In this document: positions 1 to 11,440 of the stretch, one piece after another
Layout of the letters: the number at the start of each line of letters is the position of its first letter
Position numbering within the stretch: the first letter of the stretch is position 1
Assembly (NCBI GenBank): GCA_014218235.1
Contig: CM024766.1
Span: 67,507,207-67,571,206, forward strand
Length of the DNA: 64,000 nucleotides
Origin: Colocasia esculenta
Lineage: Eukaryota; Streptophyta; Magnoliopsida; Alismatales; Araceae
Direction of reading: 5' to 3'
Program-made: the position numbers and the translations under genes
The notes under the pieces: model-generated
The model's input: only the letters and a program-made list of their open reading frames with translations
Told to the model about the DNA's origin: nothing
The model's database searches: none

Positions 1-1
1 G

Positions 2-127
2 GAGAATATCTTCATGCCTATTATGGTGAAACAAAAGAAGGACTGTCAGGTTGAGAAAGTGGGAGCCCGCACTCGCTCGAAAGCGAAGGCAGTGGTGGGG
101 GATTCATCTGGCTACTCGTCTTCATGA
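2..127 (+). CDS. LINE ORF1, 3' end (partial)
   Basis: Open frame entering from the left edge and ending in TGA at 125-127. The last 41 residues are basic and Ser-rich (KARTRSK-like stretch, ending SGYSSS), as expected of the C-terminus of a LINE ORF1 nucleic-acid-binding protein. The zinc knuckle that usually precedes it would lie outside the window. The stop overlaps the ORF2 start as ATGA (124-127), which suggests coupled termination and reinitiation. Assignment rests on position rather than on a domain. Confidence 0.55.
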   Translation, partial: ENIFMPIMVKQKKDCQVEKVGARTRSKAKAVVGDSSGYSSS

Positions 128-3100
128 TACCTACTATATTATTATGGAATATAAGGGGTATAGCGAATCTGGCTTCTAGGCGGTTGTAAGGAGAATTGTT
201 AAAAGGAGTTATGTGGACTTTCTGGCTTTAGCTGAACCTATGGTTTCCCTAGAAAGAGCGGAGAATATTCGCTCATATTTTTGCATGGAGTCGGTTGTTG
301 GTAATAGTGATCATAATGGTAAGCTATGGATTTTCTGGAGAAACCTCACGTGCCAGCTGGTGAATCTATCTGAGCAGCATGTCACTATGGCTGTGGTAAT
401 TGACAACAGGGTTACTTTCTTAATCACAATAGTCTACACTAGCTGCCATGCAGATAGAAGAAGGTTGTTGTTTGATGAGTTGATGGATTTCTCTAACACT
501 GTGGATGTTCCTTGGTTAGTTGGAGGTGATTTTAATTGTGTTTCCCTTCCTTCAGAGAAGTGTGGTGGCAGCCCTGCCAACTTGCATGGCATGCTAGATT
601 TTAACGCATTTCTTTCTGGAGCATCTCTTATGGACGTGGGTTATATTGGTCAGAAGTTTACCTGGTCGAACAACCGTACTGGGCCTTCTTCTATCAGAGC
701 TAGACTGGATAGATTTTTATGTAATGCTTCCTGCAGTAAAACCTACTCGGGCCTCCAGGTTAGGCATCTTCCTAGGGGACCCTCAGACCATGCTCCTCTT
801 ATGCTTTCTTTTCTTCCTGATACTCGCCCCCCATCTAGATTTATATTTCTTTCTATGTGGTGTTCTCATGAATCTTTCAAAGAAATGGTCAAAGCTGTCT
901 GGGAAGCTCCTTATAGCTGGCACTATAATCCCTTCATTATCCTTCACATGAAGCTCAAAGCAGTCAGATCTGCTTTGCGTACCTGGAACAAGGTTAGTTT
1001 TGGTAACATAAATGATAACCTTCTCTTTCATGAATAGCAGGCAAAGGCGATGCAGGAGGCTTTTGACGAGTTTCCCACTCCCGAAAATCGCTCGGTCCTG
1101 GGTGCAGCTAATGCGAATCTAAGGAAGGCTATTAATTGTGTGGAGATGTTCTGAGCTCAAAAAGCTCGAATGCAATGGCTAGAAAATGGGGACAAAAACA
1201 CTGCTTTTTTCCATGCAGTTATCAAGGGGAAAAGAAAGCGTAACACTATCCAAAGGCTTTAGGTGTCTGGCTCTTGGACTGAGGACCAGGAGACTCTCAA
1301 ACAGGAGGCTGTCAATTATTTTGGGTCTCTGCTTCAATCTTCAAACCATGCTATTGATGATTCCATCCTCAATGTCATTCCAACACTAATCACTGATGAC
1401 CAAAATGGAGTTCTTACTACCATCCCCACTCAGGAAGACATTAAAGCAGCTATTTGGAGCTTGAATGCTAATGGTGCTCCAGGCCTTGATGGTTTCACAG
1501 GGCATTTCTTCACTTCATGCTGGGACATAATTCAGAAAGAGGTGGTGGATGCTGTCGTCAGTTTCTTTCATGGTTATTCTTTGCCAAGAGGAGTGACCTC
1601 TACTTTGATTGCTTTGGTTCCAAAGACTGATAACCCATCTTCTTTTGGTGATTATAGACCGGTTAGCTTGTGTAATTTTTGCTATAAAATTGTTTCCAGG
1701 ATTCTCTGTGATAGACTGATTAATATCCTTCCTCAAATTATTTCGGAGGAACAAGGGGCTTTTGTCAAAGGCTGAATTATCCTTGATAATATTTCTCTGG
1801 CCAGACAGCTGGTTAGAAACATGGGAAGAAAGGTTAGAGGCTGTAACGTGTTGATGAAGTTGGATATTAAGAAAGCTTATGACAGTGTGGAGTGGGACTT
1901 CCTCTTTGCAGTGCTAAAAAAGTTCGGGTTTTCACATAGATTCACCTCGTACATTGGTATGTTGATTAGTAATTTTTGGTTTTCTGTTCTTTGCAATGGC
2001 TCGCCTACTGGCTATATTCACTCCACTCGGGGCCTTAGACAAGGTGATCCCATTGCTCCAGCCCTCTTTATCATCATGGAAGAGGCCCTAAGTCGAGGTA
2101 TCAAAAACATGGTGCAGACGGGTAGACTACTTCCTTATTCTGGCCCAAGAACTTGCCCGCCGATTTCTCACCTCTTATATGCTGATGATACCCTTGTTTT
2201 TTTGAATGGAGGGATTCGCAATGTGAAGAGATTGATGGACTTTCTTAATACTTATTCCGCCTCCTCGGGTCAGCTCATCAACTCGGCTAAGAGCTCCTTC
2301 ATGATTTCGGTGAAAGCTCCCCCTCAGATGGTCAACAGAATAAAGATGGCTGCTGGCTTTAAAAGAGAAAAGGGTCCTTTAATGTATCTTGGTGTTCCTC
2401 TGTGTCCTGGTAGAGTGCTGGCCTCTGATTTCTCTCGCTCATTCAGAAGATCAATAGTAAACTTGCATCCTGGAAACCCAGACTCATATCCCAAGCTGGG
2501 AGAGTTACCCTTATCAATTTGGTGCTAAATTCCATATCGGTTTACATGGCTGCTTCATCATCCATTCCAGTGAGTATACTAAATTATATTGATAGAGCCT
2601 GTGCTGCTTTTTTCTGGAATAACATTGGTGGGCAGAGGCGACGGCACTGGGTAGCATGATCTACCATTCAGCGTCCCATTGATGAAGGTGGCCTGGGGAT
2701 CCGCAGTATCAAACAGGTCTAAATCTCCTTAGCAGCTAAATCCATTTGGAATATATACCATGGTGTATCGTTCTGGGCTCTGTATGCTAGAAACTATTTT
2801 ATGTTTGGAAGGAAGTGTATTTTCAAGGGTATGTCTTCTAAAATTTGGTCAATTGCTCATCAGCTAGTTCTTGACAATACTAGATGGATCCATGGCAATG
2901 GTGAAGATATTGATTTCTTATCTGATATCTGGATTGGAGATAGGCCGTTGGCTAACTTGTTGACTGCTCCTTATGAGGGGGATAGCATTAAACATAAGGA
3001 GGTCATCTTAGCTCCTGATCATCCTATAAGACCCTTGCTCCCTAGTGACGTCCTACACGGGGTGGTCCTGAATGAAGGTAATGATCACTGTGTTTGGTGG

Positions 3101-3424
3101 CCATCTAAAGATGGTCATTTTTCTGTCAAAACCACTTACAATTTGGTTCATTCGGTTGGAATCAAAAGATCAGCTATGTCTAAAATTTGGCACAATAAAT
3201 ACTACAAAAGAGCTTCTATGTTTTACTGGAAGCTTCTTCACAGGGCGGTTTCTATGTACCAAAGAATTTCTGAAAGTGGTGTGGCCATGGTATCTTGTTG
3301 CTCTTGCTGCAGGTCTCCCAACTTTGAGCATTGCAATCACCTTTTTCTTAATGGCGAGTTGGCTATTTCGTTATGGAACTGGTTTCTCCCGCTCACTGAT
3401 TCTAAAGTTCACCTGCACAGTCAG
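124..3424 (+). pseudogene. LINE ORF2: endonuclease and reverse transcriptase (broken)
   Basis: ORF2 of a plant L1. It starts at ATG 124 with the endonuclease opening LLWNIRG, then shifts frame near 185-195. The apurinic-type endonuclease follows (213-1037) with GGDFN and the catalytic SDHAPL. The reverse transcriptase (about 1263-2430) shows GAPGLDG, KAYDSVEWDFL, RQGDPIAP and the active site YADD at 2176-2187. After a frameshift near 2430 come the RT thumb and the zinc-binding C-terminal domain (2801-3424). In-frame stops lie at about 1035, 1152, 1260 and 1773. The reading frame is cut by Copia-1 and continues at 29637. Known role of the family: target-primed reverse transcription. Confidence 0.93.
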
Positions 3425-4180
3425 ATAACTGTTGCCCAGCTAGCAAGCCCGGGGGGGTGGGGGGGTGAATGGGATTCTTAAAAATATTGAGTACCTTAAA
3501 CCTGTTCACAAAAAGTTTAACAAAACACACTTCGATGGGTGTTAGTGTTAGTAAAGAAAGATAGTAAACGCAAAGCAAGCACACAGACAACACAAGGAAT
3601 TATCCTGGTTCGGACCTCCTCTCCATAGGAGTCCTACGTCCAGTCCCTGAGCAACAACTCAGGATTCCATTACCCAAGGGTACTGTCCCCCTTATGGACA
3701 CTTACACACCCAGCCGCAGTTGGTCTTCTCTTCACAACCCGAAGAAGAAATTACAACACCCTGGAACCCACCAGGTCTTCTTCTCTTTCCCGAGCAAGAA
3801 GGTAGCCCACTTCTTTTACAGGCTCAGAAGCAACCTCCTAGTACAAACCCTAGTGCGGTTCTACACTCAGCTTCCCAGCTGATCTTCCTTCTACCCGAAG
3901 GGAACAAACACAAGAAAAATGCTAATGAAAACAAGCCCCTAGATCAAGCTTAAACAATGCTGGATCTGAAGCTAAGACTGAGAGTAGAAAGGTCTACAAG
4001 ACATGAACTCTCTCAATACTAAAGGCTCTCTAAAGGATCTACACTGAGCTCAAAGAGCAAGAGCTAGGACAAATGAGAGTGAGAACTATGCTCTTCAGAA
4101 TGCTCGCCAGCTTGAAAGATTGTCGTAAGCACTGTAATTGTGAGTGTTGTTCTATTCTTGATCTGGAGCTTCAGTCTTCT

Positions 4181-4190
4181 ATTTATATCT
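4181..4190 (-). promoter_or_regulatory. TATA box of Copia-1 3' LTR
   Basis: AGATATAAAT on the minus strand, the best TATA match in the LTR and duplicated in the other LTR at about 28114-28123. It places U3 at higher coordinates, including the ATCGTT ladder. Confidence 0.6.
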
Positions 4191-4649
4191 TCAATTTGAA
4201 AATTGAACGTTGAAGTGTCTGTTGTCTCTAAGCTCTGGTATACGTTAGACTGCATGGTCCTGTAGAGCTTCCCGTTCAACGGTCTTTAGCCTTCCGTGCA
4301 TGCAAAGAGAGATGATCTTCAGAGATATCCTTTGACTTTTATTGTGTCCAACATTGTATAAGAAGTGTTGTCAGAGACCTGCATGCACTAAATGCTAAAC
4401 AATAGACAGCTAGACTGTCTCTTGTTACTGGTCAACATTAGAATGAATATTCACCAAAAATAGAAATGTTATTTTGCTCTTCTAAAAAGATGCTTACAAG
4501 ATAAGTATGTAAATAGAAGATATCGTTTGCATGCACTGCAGTGATACGTTCAGTCATAATAAATGCATAGTTGTCAGAAATATATACGTGAAGACTTTGA
4601 CTTTTCAACGAATTTAGAAATGAGTTCAAATATCAAGACGTTATATTCC

Positions 4650-5545
4650 ATGAAATCGTTATATGCATGACTTATGAAATCGTTATGCAAAGGAGACGTT
4701 ATCCATGTAAATCGTTATGCATTCATAAGCAAACTGATGCACATACAAATCGTTATGCATTAATAACCAAATCGTTGTAGAGACAAATCATTATGATATT
4801 ATCAGCAAGTCATTATGAGCAAGTTGTCAGAGACAAAACGATGTGAGCAAATCGTTGTTTGCTATATCGAATCGTTACAGTGACTAAGTCGTTATGTAAC
4901 TAAATGAATCATTACAATGATAGAGTCGTTGTGTAACTTATCGAATCGTTACAAGCATCAAATCGTTATGAGACTTAACGAGCCGTTGTGAAGCCGAAAT
5001 CGTTGTGAGTGCAAATTGTTGTTCTCACTTAAGAAATCATTGTGAGAGCAAATCGTTGTTCTCACTTAAGAAACCGATGCGAAAACCAAATCGTTGTTAG
5101 AGCAAATCGTTGTTCTCACTTAAGAAATCATTGCGATAACCAAATCGTTGTGAGAGCAAATCGTTGTTCTCACTTAAGAAATCGATGTAAGAGCAAATCG
5201 TTGTTCTCACTTAAGAAATCGATACGATAACCAAATCGTTGTGAAACAAATCGATGTGATCTCTTAGCGAATCGTTATGAGAGGCAAATCGTTGTGATGT
5301 CTTACCGAATTGTTATGAGAGGCGAATCATTGCGATCTCTTATCGAATCGTTATGAGATAGACTGTAATAGAGTAGCAATGACTTATGAAATCGTTATAG
5401 AACCAAAATCGATGTGAATGAGGAAATCATTATACTTCTAAGGAAATCGTTATAAAGTCATAAAATCGATGTGATGTGCAATCATTATGACTTACAGTGA
5501 AATCGTCATGGCTTTACTGAAATCGTTATGACACAGAAGAAAGTC
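4650..5545. repeat. ATCGTT/ATCGAT word ladder in Copia-1 LTR
   Basis: Some tens of copies of AATCGTT(G/A)TG or ATCGAT-type words. Between 5052 and 5271 consecutive words are spaced 21, 17, 16, 21, 17, 16, 21, 16, 21, 17, 15 and 21 bp. Several units form a hairpin with arms GTGAGA and TCTCAC around the word (5042-5065, 5150-5173). Lies in U3, upstream of the TATA box. Confidence 0.85.
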
Positions 5546-5747
5546 GATGTGTACTTAAATTTGATGCTTTAAACTTACATTGCTACAATGTGAAGGATAC
5601 TTACCTGTTTAGTTTGTTTTCTCTTGTTTTATTTCCTGTGCTCAAATCTCATAGAAAATATGTTAAATTAACCTTTATCAAAGTTTTGTTAATCACCAAA
5701 ATAGATATGTAATTAATGAAAATTACATGGGGATAAACTGATCATCA

Positions 5748-5760
5748 AACTCCCCCTTGT
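5748..5760 (-). other. Polypurine tract of Copia-1
   Basis: Minus-strand ACAAGGGGGAGTT directly next to the 3' LTR, the usual plus-strand DNA primer of reverse transcription. From here to 5958 there is only spacer. Confidence 0.85.
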
Positions 5761-5958
5761 TGGTGATGACAAAACTTAACAATAAGCATAGATGTTCTGA
5801 AATAAAACTAAGTAAAAGAAATTGAGGAATTTGCATAAGCATAGATGTAGTTCAGAATGTTATATTTCTCCCTCTTTTTGTCATTTAAGCAAAAAGATAA
5901 ATGGCTGAGACAAAGAAGAAGAGAAAAGAGGAAAAAGAGAGCACACCATTATATTGGA

Positions 5959-8900
5959 TTAAGCTTGAGGGGGTACAGAGAGATAGAAAGCAGGAGACAA
6001 AAGAGAGGCATAATGAGAAATAACTTCCCAAGCCTTATCTTCCTACTGCTCAAAATACAACCTGAAAACCCCATGATCTAGAGAATAGGAGGGGCCCATG
6101 GTGGGAGCCATCCTTTTGTGGTGAAGAACCAACTGCTCATCAAGGAAGTCAGCATATCGATCGCTTGGAAGGGAAGTTTTAAAATGGCTGATCTTCCCAA
6201 AACTAGCACATGCAAGAAACTGGTCTATAGAGGTAGGGTAGAAATTTTACTTCTGCTTCAGTTCCAGGCGCATGGCTTCATAAACCTTGTATCTTTCAAC
6301 CCAAGTTTGAAAGGGATCGTTAACAAGGTGAATGGAGTTCATGTCTAGAAATGTAACAGCTGACACTGGAGGTTTACCTTCCCTGGCTTGAGATTCATTT
6401 AGATCAGATAGCTGCTGAGCAGACAAGGGATAGAATCTGGCCCAATCTGCAGGAGAGAGTCTTTCACATTCTAACAAAAGAGGAGCAAGAATCTCTGCAC
6501 TAACATGACCCAAGTGATACTCTCTGAACAAAAATCTGTTGAAGGCGACTACAGAACCTCTCTGCACTTGGATTCTTCCCATGACTCTAGCAAGACGCTC
6601 AAAAATAATTGAGCCTACAATGGACTCCATGACTAGAGAATGAAGAGGGGGAAGAAACACAGAATTAGACACCTGGAGGGAGGCAAAATCAACTTGAATA
6701 GCTTCAGTGTGAGTTGCAGCTGATCCAAGTGCTCGAATGGCCTACTTGAACTGACCTAACTAGATTTCAGGGAGGTGATTGATATATTGATAATTGTTGA
6801 ACATCTGGTAATGCCTGATCATTTTAATTTCCTTCTGAATAAAAGGGGCCTAGGTATCCTTGTGAAGGATCTGGAAGCACTCAGATAAGGTCAAGGAATG
6901 ATCCCTGGGAGGAAATCTGGCTGATTTAGCAAGAAGAAACTTATTGTAGAGAGCTTTATGACTCCGAGCACACTGCTCTTCGGTTTTGGCTTCGGCCATA
7001 GAGAAGATTTTGGATTTTTTGGATTTAGAGAGGGAAGTATAAGGCAAAATGACATTGAAATGGTCAGTAAGGTTGAGATGAGGAAGGTTGATGATGGTAG
7101 CAAAAATAACCTTCTGAAGGAATTCTCTGTAGAGTGGTTTATTTTTGTTGTCCACTGTTAGAGAAAACCACAGAGGTGGATAGCAAGGATCAGAGGAAAT
7201 AGAAGAAGTGGAGGTTATTTTTCTTTTCTTAAAAGCAGGGCTAGAAGAGCCTGTCCTATGGACAAGATGGCATTCTTTCAAGACTGATCTAAGGATAGCT
7301 TCCTCAAATTCATCTTTAATTTCCCGGAGAAAGGGGCCATCAACTTAAGCACTTTTCAGAATGATAGTAATGAAGGAGGGTGGAGCAGAGGGATGAAGAA
7401 AGGAATGAGAGGTAGAAAAGGGTATGTCAGCTGGTCCAGAAGAGGAGGGACTAGAGGATGAGGAGGCTCCAGCTGATGATGAAGCTAGAGGGACCTCAAC
7501 GAAAGGAGGAGGGGGAGGAATTAAAGTGGTAGAGGCAGGAGATGAAGAGGTGTGTGAAGGAAATGGAGTAGGAGAAGAGATGGCTCTAGGTAGTGGTTGT
7601 TTGAAGGGTTGAGGGGCTGGTGGTGCTGTGGAGGAGGAAGGTGGAGAAGGAGGGGTTGGTGTCTGAATGGATGAAGGAGCTGGGGGCTCTGGAGCAACAG
7701 CTTCTTCTTCAGCTTGATGCAGCTCAGACTCAGACTCCACTGGCCCGGATGGCCCTGACTCTTCTTCTGGTGGCCCTGAAGGCCTAGACTCCACTGCAGG
7801 CACTAGATCAACAATAGCTGGCCCTGATGGCCCTGCTGGATCTTCAGACAGCTTAGCAACACTTGCATTTCCAATATGCACATCTTCAACAATCAATGGC
7901 CCTGATGGCTGCTCAACCTCATTCTACTGCTCTGAATTTTCAGGCCTGGATGGCCTTACTTCCTCTTGAATTGGTCCTGATGGCTAGACTTCAACAACTT
8001 CATCAACTGCTTCCACTGCTACTGATTCCTTTTCAATGATCTGTGGCCCGGATGGCCCTGAAGATGCCTCTGGAATCTGCCCTGATGGCTTAGTTACTTC
8101 TTCTTGCTGCCTGGCCTCAGAAGGCCCTGAGCTGCTGATAGGCTCAATTGGAGAGTGAGCAGGAGGGGCAGAGGTGGAATGCACCCTTGAAGACATAGGA
8201 ATTTCTGCAATGAGATTCTTGATACTGCCAAACTCACTCCTCATCCATCAGAACACCTGCCTGACCATGCCAAATTCATATTTCAGGGATTGTACATCAG
8301 TGGTCAAAGCTCCAATCTCTTTAGCTGTTGAGGCTTGGTTACTGAGGATAGACTGAATATCAGATTGAATAGAAGTGAGAGTTGTGCCCTGCTCATTCAG
8401 TCTTTTAAAAATGGGTTTCAAATTTACCTTCAGCTGCTTCTTCTTTGGACTCTAATGTGCAATTCTCTTCCTTTTGCTGCTTGCCCTTTCACTGGGCTCC
8501 ACAAATTCAACATTCTCTTCAATATTCATGGGGACACTCTCAGTGTGCTCCCCCTGAGGAGCTGCTTCCTTCTCAACTCCTTGCTCCCCCTGAATGGGAG
8601 CATCATCTACTTGAACATTTTCATGAGCATCCTCTTGCTCCCCCTGACTGGGAGCTTCCTCCATGATGATCTCATCAGTGTGGCCTGATGCCACAGCTTC
8701 TGTTGCTTGATCATCACTAATTACTGGCTCTCCTAGATTGCTTTGGATGGAGTCCAGTACATTCCTGAGTACTAAGGCTACTCAGGAAGAGGGAGGAACA
8801 ACCTCTGAATATTGCCCAATGGTCTCAATCTCCTCTGGAGGAATATCATCAATCCTGCTGCTAAAATCTACTGCTACTGCTGCTTCCTCTACAGTTTGAT

Positions 8901-9561
8901 CTGCTACTCTTTCTTCTACTACTGGTGCTACTGCTGGTTGTGTTTCTGGAACCACGGGAACTGCTACTTCTGCTTCCTGGACCTCTTGGGCTTCACCCTC
9001 AGCCACAGAAGTCTTTGTCCATACACCATTTATAACTAAAAAACCGCTCTTCCTTAAGTTCCTGCTGCGGATTGTCTGCCCCATCTTCTCAGAAACATCT
9101 CCTACCACACTGATGTCATAATGCTGAAATACTTTGGTCAGGAGATGGGCATAGGGTAGAGAGACATTCATCTTGCTCTTCTTATCCCATACCAGCGAGC
9201 TTGCAAACTTCATCCTTTCAATCATAATCTCTGCTGTGTTGATTTCCTGGTTCTGGATGGCCCAGAACATCAAGTCTGAATCTACTTTAGTGCACGTAGA
9301 AAATGTAGCGCTTCTGGGAATCAAAATCTGACAGACTACAAAGTGCAAGAGGCGATTAAATGCATTTAACTGATTTATATCTAGCTTGCCATCCTTCAAT
9401 CTGAAATCAGGACCAATAATCCCTAATCCTTTTGTCTGGATGTCCACAGTGTGAACTCCACTGCGACCGGAAGTAGTCACACCAAAGAGTGATGCTAATA
9501 AATCTCGTGTGACCCTAATCTGGGTACCCTTGACCATGGAAGTCAAGGTCCCGTCTTCCTC
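5959..9561 (-). pseudogene. Copia-1 extra ORF, main part (putative plant transposon protein)
   Basis: Downstream of pol, the position of the env-like ORF of SIRE elements. Together with 18072-18331 it reads as one frame of about 1,287 codons. The N-terminal part (about 9555-9000) matches the 'putative plant transposon protein' type domain (VKGTQIRVTRDLLASLFGV; SLPYAHLLTKVFQ). Then follow an acidic region, a Pro/Ser-rich region with many SGP repeats (about 8250-7350), and a C-terminal domain (about 7280-5960). Internal stops, all in one frame: TGA 8782, TAG 8452, TGA 8248, TAG 7984, TAG 7924, TAA 7345, TAG 6850, TAG 6760, TAG 6742, TAA 6247, TAG 6043; likely natural stop TAA 5959. I detected no frameshift. 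No transmembrane or signal segment is evident. Function unknown. Confidence 0.82.
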
Positions 9562-11413
9562 TGTAATGACCCAGAACCCGCATTACCAGTAACAACCGGT
9601 AACCCGAATTCTGACCCGCTAACCCACGAGACAAGCTCGGAAGGGTAGGAAGTTAAGAGTCCGAGGAGACTATATGTAAGAAGATACACACCATGCAAAG
9701 CAGTAAAATTCCACTATATGAACATATCATATACAACCTCAGAGTCTGAGACAAAGTACAGAGTACAGAAGTACAACAAAAAGGTACAACTCACTGCAGC
9801 TAGGGAGCACCAACACCGGAGTGGCTAGACTCGCCTGGAACGGGAGTCGACGAAGACCCACCTGAAAGGGAGGGAGTGAGTCTCAAGAAAAGAGACCCAG
9901 TAGGGAAAAGTAACCCCACCGGCAACTAAACTAAAGTGCGGAAAGTAAAAACTGAAAGTAAGTACACGTCGCACCACAACACAAAACTGTAAACCACGCG
10001 GCTCAGTAACACACACTCACACACACAGCAAGTAGGACTCAGCTAGGGTCTGTGGCTCGGCGTCCCGTCACCACAGAGGCTCTCAACCCCAGCCACGTGT
10101 GCACACTACAGACGCTCTCTCTCGCGTCTGGTCCACGACCGGTTTTTCCCCTACGCTTGACCCTAGCGGTAGAGAAGGGGCTCCACGGAGACCGGCTCAA
10201 AACCACCAAAAGGAGTACGCACAGGACAGAGTCGCACTCGATGTCCCGGCTCACTAGCGGAGGACAACCACACGCTAGTCGTCTAGACGGAGTCGCACCC
10301 ACGCCTAGGTAACACAACAGAAACGGGTACACGGTAACGCAACTCGCGTACAACAGACGGAACACACTCAACGTCTGAAACCCCGTACAGTAGTAAACAC
10401 CTCGTGCCACAAACAACTACTCTTATGCACAGGCGGAGTCACACTCTAAGCCTGGCCTACTTGTGCTATTAGGGCGGACATCACATGTCAATCGCCTCTA
10501 ATCACACAACCTAAGTCTGCTGGGAGACAGGATATAAACGGCCTGATCGATTGCCGCCAATAAAGGGTAAACGGCAACCCCTATGCCGCCAACAATAACT
10601 AAACGGCAATCGACCTTGTCGTTTAACTCATCCCTGAAGATCTCAACGTCAACAGATGTGGACGTTGATATCTTCAGTCCCCCATACCCAGAACTGAACC
10701 GAATCAGTCCCAATGGGCAGAAACACTTAACTAAACTCTGACTGATGGAGGGAAACACTTCCTCTCATCAATCTATACTACCAGAATATCATAATTAGAC
10801 AATCTAACACCTAGATTATCCAAACCACCCTCAATTCCGGCATGATATAACCCAAACCCTAAACCATGATTTGCACATCAATTAAGTTAATTGGACATGC
10901 TGGTTTGCTGGGGAAGGTTATAGGGGTTAAGTCCCTACCTCAGAACGCTTAATCAATCCCCAAACAGCCACCAATCGTGCCGGATCTCCCCGAAGACTTC
11001 GCACGAATCACGCCAAAACCTTGCGTTTCCCGCCCGATCTAGCAACGCCACACGATCCAGGGGCTTCCCACGAGCTCAAATCACCCAACAGAAGCTACAG
11101 GAATCAAGAAAGGCTAAGGTGGAAGGAAGGAGAGGAAAGGAGAAGAAGAAGCTCTGCTCTCGGGCTGACCTATTTCAACAGGACTGGTTAGTCGACGTCC
11201 ACATCTGTGGTCGCCAACTGAACCGCCAACAGACTGACGTCCAGATCCCATGTCGTTGAGTTCAAGCTCAGACGTCCACATCGCTGGACGCTGACTCTGA
11301 CTCAACGGCAAGCCCTGGCCGTCAACCCCAAGTCAACGACAATGGTCTTGTCGTCGACCACACAGAACCACTACAGACCCAATAAGGATCCAATAAGAAC
11401 CCGAGACCTTACA
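9562..11413 (-). repeat. Gypsy-1 3' LTR (1852 bp)
   Basis: TGTAATGACCC to GACCTTACA. Contains a strong hairpin (10635-10674): 15-nt arms with one mismatch around a 10-nt loop, centred on TCAACGTC/GACGTTGA, and further ACGTCCA and TGGACG half-words near 11190-11300. No gene; short ORFs are duplicated in the other LTR and have no recognisable domain. Confidence 0.96.
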
Positions 11414-11414
11414 A

Positions 11415-11426
11415 CTCTCCCCCCTT
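11415..11426 (-). other. Polypurine tract of Gypsy-1
   Basis: Minus-strand AAGGGGGGAGAG next to the 3' LTR. Confidence 0.88.
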
Positions 11427-11440
11427 AAGGAATTTTGCCC

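Larger units (their letters stand above)
1..3429 (+). mobile_element. L1-type LINE, 5' segment (interrupted)
   Basis: Non-LTR retrotransposon covering the end of ORF1 and most of ORF2. It is cut at 3429/3430 by Copia-1 and resumes at 29632 with the RNase H end and poly-A. The join is exact: Copia-1 is flanked by ATAAC at 3425-3429 and 29632-29636. The true 5' end and the LINE's own target duplication lie left of the window. ORF2 carries stops and frameshifts, so this copy is dead. Confidence 0.93.
3430..5747 (-). repeat. Copia-1 3' LTR (2318 bp)
   Basis: Starts TGTTGCCCAGC and ends ATCATCA; matched by the outer parts of 23633-29631. Left of it is ATAAC (TSD) and right of it the polypurine tract. 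It contains a minus-strand TATA box (4181-4190), a G-rich outer end (two 7-G runs at 3451-3465) and a long ATCGTT word ladder upstream of the TATA. No gene lies in it; short ORFs here are fortuitous. Confidence 0.95.

Noticed and set aside
4650..5545. CRISPR-like array of short repeats and spacers
   Set aside because: Repeat words are only 6-12 bp, spacing is too short, copies lie in both LTRs of a plant retrotransposon, and no cas genes exist.
7345..8700. Plus-strand ORFs opposite the extra ORF
   Set aside because: Shadows of the minus-strand Pro/Ser/Glu-rich coding; no independent start context or domain.
10039..10416. 125-codon ORF in the Gypsy-1 LTR
   Set aside because: Duplicated in the other LTR (16695-17072), no domain, and the region is non-coding LTR; openness reflects low TA content.
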